Assembly (NCBI GenBank): GCA_007129775.1
Contig: SKUV01000339.1
Span: 1 to 7,480, forward strand
DNA: 7,480 nt
Reading direction: 5' to 3'
Source of the DNA: Paracoccaceae bacterium
Lineage (GTDB): Bacteria; Pseudomonadota; Alphaproteobacteria; Rhodobacterales; Rhodobacteraceae
Within the stretch, counting starts at the first letter, position 1; every line of letters begins with the position of its first letter. Below are positions 1-5,840 of this stretch, piece after piece. Below the pieces are notes generated by a model. It had not been told where the DNA came from. It searched no databases and saw nothing but the letters and a program-made list of their open reading frames with translations. The position numbers were made by a program, and so were the translations under genes.

Positions 1-165
1 CATGAACCCAGCCTGTTCTACGGGTCACTGGGCGAACGCACGGTACTGACGGAAGCGGCCTACTACCGCTTCGTCTTCTGGTACGGGATGGCAATCCCCC
101 CGCCGCCGCCGAGGCCCGCGCGATGCCCGACACGGCCCCGGCCGAGACCACGGCGGACCCGATGA
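1..165 (+). pseudogene. Partial reading frame resembling a RES-domain protein, broken at its 3' side
   Basis: Frame 1 is open from the window edge to a TGA at 163-165. Its first ~32 residues include FYGSLGERTVLTEAAYYRF and then VFWYGMA. This pattern (FYGS...T.L.E.AYYR..F) resembles the core of RES-domain proteins, whose family includes NAD+ phosphorylase toxins; this is recognition from memory, not an alignment. After about position 95 the frame turns into a proline/arginine-rich run (PPPPPRPARCPTRPRPRPRR), which is what the downstream ABC gene gives when read out of frame. The real coding content therefore seems to stop near 95-115. A RES core should continue for many more residues, so this looks like a gene cut off at its 3' end, a rearrangement junction or a chimeric join. 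The 5' part lies outside the window. Confidence 0.4.
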
Positions 166-956
166 TCGAGGCCGAGCGGATCACCAAGATCTACCACATC
201 AAGGAGGGGCTCTTCGGCGCCAAGAAGGAGATCCGCGCGGTCGATGACGTGTCCCTGACCGTGCGGCGGGGCGAAACCGTGGCGCTGGTGGGTGAAAGCG
301 GGTCGGGCAAGTCCACTCTGGCGCGGATCATCCTTGGCCTGACCGAGGCGACTTCGGGGAGCGTGCGCCTGCAGGGGCAGGACATCGCCGGCATGCCGGA
401 TACCGCCCGCGCGCGGCTGGTGCAGCCGATCTTTCAGGACCCCTATTCCTCGCTCAACCCGCGGCGCACGGTGGCCGAGATCATCGCCCGCCCGCTGCAC
501 CTGCGCGGTGTCGCCGCGTCCGAGCGGATGAAGCGCGCGCAGGAGATGATGGAAGTGGTGCGCCTGCCGGTGCGGCTTCTGCACAGCTATCCGCTGCACC
601 TGTCGGGCGGGCAACGCCAGCGCGTGGCCATCGCGCGCGCCATGGTCAACCGCCCCGAGGTGCTGATCTGCGACGAGCCGACCTCGGCGCTGGATGTCTC
701 GGTGCAGGCGCAGATTCTGAACCTGCTGGCCGATCTGCAGGCCGAATTCGGGCTGACCACGCTGATCATCACCCATGACATGGCCGTGGTGCATCAACTG
801 GCGCAGCGCGTGGCGGTGCTCTTGCAGGGCAAGCTGGTGGAGGAAGGCCCGGCCGCGCAGGTGCTGATCGCCCCGCGCGAGGAATATACCCGCGCGCTGC
901 TGCAGGCCGCGCCGCGGTTCGACATGGCCCTCATGGACGGGGCCGCTGCCCCATGA
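123..956 (+). CDS. Oligo/dipeptide-type ABC transporter ATP-binding protein (DppF/OppF-like)
   Basis: This is an ATPase subunit that would power a peptide/nickel-type ABC importer at the inner face of the cytoplasmic membrane. All nucleotide-binding motifs are intact in the 277 residues: Walker A GESGSGKST (57-65), Q-loop QPIFQDPYSSLNP (Q105), signature LSGGQRQRV (160-168), Walker B VLICDEPTSALD (180-191) and the H-loop histidine H218 in THDM. QDPYSSLNP and DVSVQAQILNLL are typical of DppD/DppF/OppF. The C-terminus has a shortened YTRALLQAAP segment and lacks the cysteine-containing tail common in stand-alone DppF (~320 aa). It therefore resembles the second half of a fused two-ATPase (GsiA-like) protein. 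ATG 123 has GAGG at 111-114 with 8-base spacing; M14 at position 162 is an alternative. The frame stays open upstream to a TGA at 3-5, so the real N-terminus may be lost. No permease or binding-protein gene is visible. The stop overlaps the lyase start (ATGA), implying co-translation. Confidence 0.9.
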   Translation: MPDTAPAETTADPMIEAERITKIYHIKEGLFGAKKEIRAVDDVSLTVRRGETVALVGESGSGKSTLARIILGLTEATSGSVRLQGQDIAGMPDTARARLVQPIFQDPYSSLNPRRTVAEIIARPLHLRGVAASERMKRAQEMMEVVRLPVRLLHSYPLHLSGGQRQRVAIARAMVNRPEVLICDEPTSALDVSVQAQILNLLADLQAEFGLTTLIITHDMAVVHQLAQRVAVLLQGKLVEEGPAAQVLIAPREEYTRALLQAAPRFDMALMDGAAAP

Positions 957-2371
957 CGACACGAGATAACGATATGACCGAGCAGCCCGAGACGTTGTTC
1001 GCGCCCGCGCGGCTCTGGCAGGCGTGGCTGGAGGTGGAGGTGGCGCTGGCCGAGGCGCAGGCCGAACTGGGCATCATTCCCGACTGGGCCGCCGAAGGCA
1101 TCGCGCGCGTCGCCGATGTGGAGGTGCTGGGTCTCGAGGTGCTGGAGGCCGAGGCCGCGCGCACCATGGCGCCGATCCATGCGCTGACCCGCGTCGTCTC
1201 GGCCCGGGCGGGCAAGGCGGGCGCCTATGTCCACTGGGGCGCGACCACGCAGAACGTGATGCAGACCGGCCGGCTCTTGCTGATGCGGCGTGCACTGGCG
1301 CATCTGCGCGGGCATCTGGCCGAGGCGCTCGACCGGTTGGGGGCGATGGCCGAACGCCACGCCGAAACCCCGATGATCGCGCGCACCAACCGCCGCCATG
1401 CGCTGCCCGTCACATTCGGCTTCAAGCTTGCCGGCTGGATCGAGGAACTGGCCCGCGCCGCGGACCGGCTGGACGCGATGGAAGCGCGCGTCATGGTGTT
1501 GCCCTTCGGCGGTGCTGTAGGCGCGATGCATGCCTTCGGCGGGCAGGGGCAGGAGATCAACGCCCGCATGGCCGCACGTCTGGGGCTTGGCGAAATGCTG
1601 GTGCCGGGCCGCGCGGTCAATGACCTTTTCGCCGATTTCATCGCCACCACCGGGCTTCTGGCCATGAGCCTGGAGCGGATCGCGCGCGAATGCTATCGCC
1701 TGATGGCCGAAGAAGTGGGCGAATTGTCGGAAACGCTGGGCCACAGCGTCGTCGGGTCTTCGACCATGCCGCACAAGGTCAATCCCAAGCTGGTGGTGCA
1801 TGTGATCGCCATGGCGAGCGATCTGCGCGCCTCGGTCGCGCCGGGGATGGAGGCGACACTGACCGCGAACGAGGGCGATTCGGCCGCCAATCACCTGATG
1901 GTGCGCACGCTCGACCGGGCTGTGCCGCTGGCGTGGAAACTGGCGCGCGCCTTTGCCGAACTGACCGCCAAGATCACCCCCGCGCCCGAACGGATGGCCG
2001 CCAATCTGGCGCTGTCGGGTGCGCAGACCGCCTCGGAACGGCTGATGATGCTGATGGCCCCGGTGCTGGGGCATCTGCAGGCCCATGATCTGTTGCACGA
2101 CATGCTGGCCGAGCCCGGCGCCGACCCGGGCGACATCGCTGCGCGCGTGGCTGCACTGACCGCGCTGGAGGGCCGGATCACCGAGGCCGAGGCCCGCGCG
2201 GCGCTCGATGCGACCACCTATGTGGGCGAAAGCGCGCGCATCGCGCGGGAAGGCGCGGCGCTGGCGGCCGCACGCGCCGGGCAATTGCGCGAACGTGCGG
2301 CCGATGGCGGTGCCGCGCCGGGCTACAGCACCTCCAGATCGCGTGCGCAGGCGGGATCGGCGGCGCGCTGA
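953..2371 (+). CDS. Fumarase/aspartase-superfamily lyase (PcaB/PurB-like), altered active-site motifs
   Basis: This 472-aa protein belongs to the superfamily of homotetrameric enzymes that eliminate fumarate-like products from C-N or C-O bonds or run cycloisomerisations (adenylosuccinate lyase, 3-carboxy-cis,cis-muconate cycloisomerase). The signature loop GSSTMPHKVNP (268-278) carries the catalytic Ser, Lys275 and Asn277. Region C1 is HWGATTQNVMQT (94-105), and region C2 is RTNRRHALPVTFG (144-156). In most relatives C2 reads T-H-x-Q-x-A-x-P-x-T; here the His is Asn146 and the Gln is Arg148. In C1 the usual Asp of TSQD is Asn101. The fold elements are otherwise complete, so a working enzyme with a different substrate is likelier than a dead one. 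It could be a PcaB homologue, but no other protocatechuate gene is present. The start at 953 overlaps the ABC gene stop; M8 (974) is an alternative start. The last 49 bases overlap the convergent lysR gene. Family confidence is high, substrate unknown. Confidence 0.9.
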   Translation: MTTRDNDMTEQPETLFAPARLWQAWLEVEVALAEAQAELGIIPDWAAEGIARVADVEVLGLEVLEAEAARTMAPIHALTRVVSARAGKAGAYVHWGATTQNVMQTGRLLLMRRALAHLRGHLAEALDRLGAMAERHAETPMIARTNRRHALPVTFGFKLAGWIEELARAADRLDAMEARVMVLPFGGAVGAMHAFGGQGQEINARMAARLGLGEMLVPGRAVNDLFADFIATTGLLAMSLERIARECYRLMAEEVGELSETLGHSVVGSSTMPHKVNPKLVVHVIAMASDLRASVAPGMEATLTANEGDSAANHLMVRTLDRAVPLAWKLARAFAELTAKITPAPERMAANLALSGAQTASERLMMLMAPVLGHLQAHDLLHDMLAEPGADPGDIAARVAALTALEGRITEAEARAALDATTYVGESARIAREGAALAAARAGQLRERAADGGAAPGYSTSRSRAQAGSAAR

Positions 2372-3258
2372 TCCTCGACCGCGGCGGCCAGCGCGTCCAG
2401 AAACCGTTCTGAAAGGGCGCTGCGGGCACCCTTGGGGTGCAGACTGGCATAGGTGATCCAGTGCGCGTCATCCAGCGGGCGCAGCACGGCGGCGTCGCTG
2501 TCGTCCAGCGGACCGCCGGCGCAGATGCGGTCGATCAGCGTGACACCCAGCCCCGCGCGCACCATCTGGACGACCAGCGGTGTGGCGTTCGTCTCGATCC
2601 ACGGTTGCGGCGGCGGGCCGGTGCGGCCCAGCAGATCGTCGATCCGGTCGCGCCAGCGTTGGCCGGGGCGCAGCCCGATCAGCGGTGCGGCGGCCAGATC
2701 GGCCAGCGAGACCGACGCCTGCGCGGCCAGCGGATGGGCGCGCGGCAGCAGCGCGCCAATGCGCGACTTCAGGATCGGCACCGGCTCCAGCGGGATGATG
2801 GAGTTCTCGACCGGCAACGAGATCAGGCCGAGGTTGTAACTGCGCGCCGCCACCTTGCTTTCGATGTCGAAGCGGGTCTCGACGCTGATGCTGCAGCGGA
2901 AATCGAGGCCGCCCGCCTTCATCCGCGCCAGCGCCGGGCTGATCATGCCGCTGGCCAGCGGTGCCCCCGTCACCACCGACAGCCAGTCGCGCGTGCGCCG
3001 GCCGATGTCGGCGGCTAGCGTCGGGATTTCCTCCAGCCCGTCAAGGGTGTGCATGATCGAGCGATAGAACAGGTCGCCATCCTCGGTCAGCAGTAGCTGC
3101 CGGTTGGCCCGCGAAAACAGCGTGAGGTTCAACTCGTGCTCCAGCAGGAGGATCAGACGGCTGGCGGCGGAACTTGAGGTGTTCATCTGCCGCGCCGCGG
3201 CGCTGAGCGAGCCCGAGAGCACGATCTCGCGAAAAAGCTGGAGCGCGCGCAGGTTCAT
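2323..3258 (-). CDS. LysR-family transcriptional regulator
   Basis: This 311-aa protein has an N-terminal winged helix-turn-helix (about residues 3-62: MNLRALQLFREIV, SGSLSAAARQM, SAASRLILLLE, LFSRANRQLLLTEDG). An effector-binding domain (about 92-295) includes GLISLPV, ALLPRAHPLA, PLIGLRPGQRW and MVRAGLGVTLID. LysR proteins bind DNA as tetramers and usually activate genes on sensing a pathway intermediate. The recognition-helix start reads NTSSSAAS instead of the common VSQPALS. The ATG at 3258 is chosen because the family N-terminus starts exactly at MNLRAL. Upstream in-frame codons to 3342 encode a low-complexity R/P-rich stretch, and the start at 3342 lacks family similarity. The start has a poor Shine-Dalgarno of its own but overlaps the stop of a small upstream ORF. 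The gene is convergent to the lyase rather than divergent from its target, so its regulon is not obvious. The stop (TAG) lies inside the lyase gene. Confidence 0.93.
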   Translation of the reverse strand: MNLRALQLFREIVLSGSLSAAARQMNTSSSAASRLILLLEHELNLTLFSRANRQLLLTEDGDLFYRSIMHTLDGLEEIPTLAADIGRRTRDWLSVVTGAPLASGMISPALARMKAGGLDFRCSISVETRFDIESKVAARSYNLGLISLPVENSIIPLEPVPILKSRIGALLPRAHPLAAQASVSLADLAAAPLIGLRPGQRWRDRIDDLLGRTGPPPQPWIETNATPLVVQMVRAGLGVTLIDRICAGGPLDDSDAAVLRPLDDAHWITYASLHPKGARSALSERFLDALAAAVEDQRAADPACARDLEVL

Positions 3259-3314
3259 GGCGCGCCCGGGTCGCTGCGGCGCAGGGCCGGGTCGGTGCGG
3301 GTCTCGGCTGTCAT
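3255..3314 (-). CDS. Short upstream ORF (19 codons) translationally coupled to lysR
   Basis: On the minus strand GGAGG lies six bases before an ATG (3314), a near-ideal ribosome-binding site. The resulting peptide is MTAETRTDPALRRSDPGAP. Its TGA stop shares bases with the lysR ATG (ATGA at 3258-3255). The only strong ribosome-binding site here thus belongs to this ORF and not to lysR, suggesting that ribosomes finishing the short ORF re-initiate on lysR. The peptide has no recognisable motif and may matter only for the act of translating it. The alternative is a GTG start for an N-terminally extended LysR beginning VHDSRDP (3318), but that GTG sits only two bases after GGAGG. Confidence 0.45.
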   Translation of the reverse strand: MTAETRTDPALRRSDPGAP

Positions 3315-3345
3315 GCACTCCCTCCGCGATGCCCGTGACCACACG

Positions 3346-3374
3346 AGACTACGAAACCGGTGCGGGACTGTCAC
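3346..3374 (-). promoter_or_regulatory. Candidate sigma-70-type promoter for the uORF-lysR transcript
   Basis: On the minus strand GTGACA (3374-3369; 5 of 6 matches to TTGACA) is followed after exactly 17 bases by TAGTCT (3351-3346; 3 of 6 matches to TATAAT, including the key T1, A2 and T6). Transcription would begin near 3339, about 25 bases before the uORF ATG at 3314. This was found by eye; the -10 match is modest for GC-rich DNA. Confidence 0.35.
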
Positions 3375-3405
3375 CCGCCTTGGCCGCGAATTGCGCCGGC
3401 GCTGG

Positions 3406-4470
3406 TCAGGCCGCTGGCGGGCCGACCGAGGCACGGCGCACGATCTCGATCGGGATGGTGGCACTGCGCGGCTCCGCGCCCGGCGCCTTCATCGCCTCCA
3501 GCAGCAGTTCCGCGCCCGCCCGCCCGATCCCGATGACATCGCGGCGCAGCGCCGTCAGGCCGGGGCGGTGCAATTCGGCCAGCGGCGTGTCATCGCAGAC
3601 AAGCAGCGACATCTCCTCCGGCAGCCGGCATCCGGCGGCATGAAGCGCGCGCAGCGCCCCGGTCAGAAGCTGGCCGCCGCCGACGATCATCGCGCTTGGC
3701 CGGTCCGCAGCCGGCCGGCGCAGCACGCCGGCCATGGTGCGCTCTGCATCGGCGGCGGTCGCGGGCGTGTGCAGGGTCACGAAACGCGCATCAGGGTTCA
3801 GGCCGCGGGCGCGCAGGCCCGCCTCGAAGGCGCGCAGCCGTGCGCGCCCGGGCCTCGTGCACAGCGGGCCGAGCATCAGCCCGATGCGCCGGTGACCGGC
3901 CCCGACAAGCTCTGTCAGAGCGGCGTCCATCCCCTGCGCGTGATCGCTCAGCACGCTGTGGCAGGGCAGGGGCGCCTCGCGGTCGAGCAGGACGACCGGG
4001 CAGCCCCCGTCGCCCGCGGCCAGCGCGGCGTGCCAATCCGCGCCGGTGTCATCCGACAGCGCCAGCAACAGCCCGTCCACCCGCCGGCCCCGGAAATGCC
4101 GCAGCGCCGCGGCATCGCCCCGCGCGGTTCCGTGCGAACTCATCAGCGTGACGAGGTAGCCCGCCGCGCTGAGCGTCGCCTCCGCGCCCAGCATGATCTC
4201 GGCGAACAGGGGGTTTGCAATGTCGTCGATCACGACGCCCACGGTGCGCGTGGTTCCCCGTCGCAGGTCCGAGCCGACGAGATTGACCTGATAGCCCAGT
4301 GCCTCCACGGCCTCCAGCACCCGCTGGCGCAGGGCCGGGGTGACATTGGGATTGCCGTTGAGCACCCGCGACACCGACGAGATCGCCACACCGGCCCGCC
4401 GGGCGACATCGCGGATGCCGACGCGCCCGCCGCGCACCGCCTCGCCTTTGCGCTCTGGGTCCGGTTCCAT
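3406..4470 (-). CDS. LacI-family transcriptional repressor
   Basis: The 354-aa protein has a classical LacI DNA-binding head, IRDVARRAGVAISSVSRVLNG (about residues 19-39), then LRQRVLEAVEALGY (47-60) and a hinge SDLRRG with Leu69 in the minor-groove leucine-lever position. The periplasmic-binding-protein-like sensor domain (about 76-345) contains TRTVGVVIDDIANPLFAEI, VDGLLLALSD, GHRRIGLMLGP, PSAMIVGGG and LTALRRDV. Such proteins dimerise and release DNA on binding a sugar or sugar-acid-like ligand. The ATG at 4470 is preferred. A GTG at 4437 is a serious rival because AAAGG lies seven bases before it and it would start only 7 residues before the HTH. The open frame up to 4599 is R/P-rich with no family similarity and is excluded. 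The gene is divergent from the enolase/MmgE operon, with a perfect palindrome between them, so it very likely represses that operon. Confidence 0.94.
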   Translation of the reverse strand: MEPDPERKGEAVRGGRVGIRDVARRAGVAISSVSRVLNGNPNVTPALRQRVLEAVEALGYQVNLVGSDLRRGTTRTVGVVIDDIANPLFAEIMLGAEATLSAAGYLVTLMSSHGTARGDAAALRHFRGRRVDGLLLALSDDTGADWHAALAAGDGGCPVVLLDREAPLPCHSVLSDHAQGMDAALTELVGAGHRRIGLMLGPLCTRPGRARLRAFEAGLRARGLNPDARFVTLHTPATAADAERTMAGVLRRPAADRPSAMIVGGGQLLTGALRALHAAGCRLPEEMSLLVCDDTPLAELHRPGLTALRRDVIGIGRAGAELLLEAMKAPGAEPRSATIPIEIVRRASVGPPAA

Positions 4471-4540
4471 CGCGGACTGCCGCCTTTCGCCCTTGTGCCG
4501 CAGCCCTTGCCGGGCGGTGGCGCGGCAGGGCAGCGCCATC

Positions 4541-4569
4541 GTCATCGCGATACGGGGCGGTTTCGTCAA
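4541..4569 (-). promoter_or_regulatory. Weak candidate promoter for the LacI-family gene
   Basis: On the minus strand TTGACG (4569-4564; 5 of 6 matches) is followed after 17 bases by GATGAC (4546-4541; 3 of 6 matches). This would start transcription near 4534, about 60 bases before the ATG at 4470. The palindromic operator lies about 70 bp upstream of this -35 box, so direct autorepression from it would not be by simple promoter occlusion. The prediction rests mainly on the -35 box. Confidence 0.25.
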
Positions 4570-4612
4570 CACCCCGGCTGCGCGCCCGCCACTACGCACC
4601 GATTGCCGGGCC

Positions 4613-4641
4613 TTGACCGCCCCGAGCGCAGCCTTTAGGTT
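4613..4641 (+). promoter_or_regulatory. Candidate promoter of the enolase-MmgE/PrpD operon
   Basis: TTGACC (4613-4618; 5 of 6 matches to TTGACA) is followed after 17 bases by TAGGTT (4636-4641; matches T1, A2 and T6). The expected start point, near 4648, falls inside the palindrome at 4642-4657, the standard geometry for a repressor blocking initiation. Its position between divergent regulator and operon supports it more than the sequence match does. The 4658-4687 part of the leader shows no other signal. Confidence 0.45.
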
Positions 4642-4657
4642 TTGGAAACGTTTCCAA
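4642..4657. promoter_or_regulatory. LacI-family operator: perfect 16-bp palindrome
   Basis: TTGGAAACGTTTCCAA equals its own reverse complement over all 16 bases, is locally AT-rich within very GC-rich DNA, and has the central CG that LacI-family hinge helices pry open. It lies between the divergent lacI-type gene (start 4470) and the enolase gene (start 4701). It immediately follows the candidate -10 box, so binding would cover the start point. No second copy was seen elsewhere in the window. Confidence 0.85.
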
Positions 4658-4687
4658 GGCCGCGGGCGACACTCCGCCGCCGCAACC

Positions 4688-4694
4688 GAAGGGG
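4688..4694 (+). promoter_or_regulatory. Ribosome-binding site of the enolase-superfamily gene
   Basis: GAAGGGG ends six bases before the ATG at 4701. No other in-frame start with a comparable site is nearby, so it fixes the start. Confidence 0.7.
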
Positions 4695-4700
4695 CTTGCC

Positions 4701-5807
4701 ATGAAGATCGTCGATATCGAGGTCACGCCGATCGTGGTGCCGCTCGCCAGGACATTCCGCGGCTCGAAATACCAGATGAGCGAACGCGCCACGCTGATCG
4801 TGCGCCTGATCACCGACGACGGCCCCGTGGGCCTGACCTACAACGGCGACGAGGTCGACACCCAGGTCGAGATCGCCAGGATCATCACCGACGAGATCCT
4901 GCCGCTGATCAAGGGGCGCGACCCCTCGCGCACCGAGGATATCTGGGAGCAGATGAAGCCGCTGACCTTCGACATCCTGCGCGACCGCAAGCTGGTGATC
5001 ATGGCCATGTCGGCGGTCGACTCGGCCTGCTGGGACGTTGTGGGCAAACTGGCGGGCCTGCCGCTCTATCGTCTGTGGGGCGGCTATCGCGACAGCCTGC
5101 CGATCATCGCCATCGGCGGCTATTACGGGCTGAGCCATGGCGAGCTTGCCGCCGAGGTCGAGGCCTATATCGACATGGGGATCGGCGGCTGCAAGATGAA
5201 GGTCGGCGGGGCCTCGCCCCGGGAGGATGCGGAGCGGTTTCTGGCCATGCGCAAGGCCGGTGGCGACGATTTCATCCTCATGGCCGATGCCAATCAGGGC
5301 TACACCCAGGCCGAGGCGCTGGAATTCGCGCGCCTTGTCGCCCATGGCAACCCCCGCTGGCTGGAAGAGCCGGTGCGCTGGGACAATGCCCGCAACGACC
5401 TGCGCGACGTGCGCTATCGCACCGGCCTGCCCGTCGCGGCGGGGCAGAGCGAGGTCGGGCGCATGGATGCGCGCGACCTGATGGCGGCGGGCGCCATCGA
5501 TGTGTGCAATTTCGATGCCTCATGGTCGGGCGGCCCCACCGAATGGCTGCGGGTGGCGGGCTGCGCGGCCTGCTACGGTGTGCAGATGGCCCATCACGAG
5601 GAACCGCAGATCGCCGCCCACCTTCTGGCAGGCATCGCCCATGGCACCTATGTGGAATGTTTCCACCCCGACCGCGACCCGCTCTTCTGGAACCTGCTGA
5701 CCAGCCGGGGCGAATGCCGGGACGGGTTCTATTCCGTGCCGCAGGGCCCCGGGCTGGGGATCGAACTGGACGAGGATTATGTGGCCAGATATCGGGTGAA
5801 CGGCTGA
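4701..5807 (+). CDS. Enolase-superfamily enzyme, mandelate racemase/muconate lactonizing type, substrate unknown
   Basis: This 368-aa enzyme would abstract the proton alpha to a carboxylate held on a Mg2+ ion, leading to dehydration, racemisation or cycloisomerisation in the cytoplasm. An N-terminal capping domain (1-~125) precedes a TIM barrel. Barrel residues fit the mandelate racemase subgroup: KMK (K165, K167) on strand 2; metal ligands D196 in ADANQGY, E222 in WLEEPV and E251 in AAGQSE; and a D272/H298 pair (NFDASWSGG and MAHHEEPQ) on strands 6 and 7. KxK plus Asp-His is seen in sugar-acid dehydratases and in the galactaro/uronate cycloisomerase group, so an acid-sugar substrate is plausible but unproven. 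The HHEEPQ run after strand 7 and the sequence HGTYVECFHPDRDP look subgroup-specific. It is the first gene of an operon with the MmgE/PrpD gene (33-bp gap) and is probably controlled by the divergent LacI-type repressor. Confidence 0.93.
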   Translation: MKIVDIEVTPIVVPLARTFRGSKYQMSERATLIVRLITDDGPVGLTYNGDEVDTQVEIARIITDEILPLIKGRDPSRTEDIWEQMKPLTFDILRDRKLVIMAMSAVDSACWDVVGKLAGLPLYRLWGGYRDSLPIIAIGGYYGLSHGELAAEVEAYIDMGIGGCKMKVGGASPREDAERFLAMRKAGGDDFILMADANQGYTQAEALEFARLVAHGNPRWLEEPVRWDNARNDLRDVRYRTGLPVAAGQSEVGRMDARDLMAAGAIDVCNFDASWSGGPTEWLRVAGCAACYGVQMAHHEEPQIAAHLLAGIAHGTYVECFHPDRDPLFWNLLTSRGECRDGFYSVPQGPGLGIELDEDYVARYRVNG

Positions 5808-5826
5808 AATTGCCGCGCCGCAGATT

Positions 5827-5833
5827 AAGGGAG
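5827..5833 (+). promoter_or_regulatory. Ribosome-binding site of the MmgE/PrpD-family gene
   Basis: AAGGGAG lies seven bases before the ATG at 5841, within the 33-bp gap after the enolase gene. It supports that start; no terminator or promoter fits in the gap. Confidence 0.7.
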
Positions 5834-5840
5834 CCTGACC

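Noticed and set aside
794..2284. 496-aa open frame on the minus strand opposite the lyase
   Set aside because: It is rich in Arg, His, Gly and Gln with no motifs, a mirror of GC-rich codon use in the well-supported lyase gene. The same holds for 63-962 (-) opposite the ABC ATPase.
953..2371. Assignment of the lyase as PcaB (3-carboxy-cis,cis-muconate cycloisomerase) or PurB
   Set aside because: Overall pattern is similar, but the TNRRHA and TTQN motifs differ and no protocatechuate or purine genes are nearby, so only the superfamily is claimed.
3362..3378. Inverted repeat GCGGG-ACTGTCA-CCCGC as a terminator after lacI
   Set aside because: The stem is only 5 bp, there is no following T-run, and it overlaps the candidate lysR -35 box; such short repeats are common by chance at this GC content.
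4471..4599. N-terminal extension of the LacI-family protein
   Set aside because: The extra 43 residues show no family similarity and would cover the predicted lacI promoter; the HTH begins near residue 19 from the ATG at 4470.
3295..4638. 447-aa open frame on the plus strand opposite the LacI-family gene
   Set aside because: Arg/Gln/His-rich sequence without motifs; the minus strand encodes an unmistakable LacI-family protein over the same bases.
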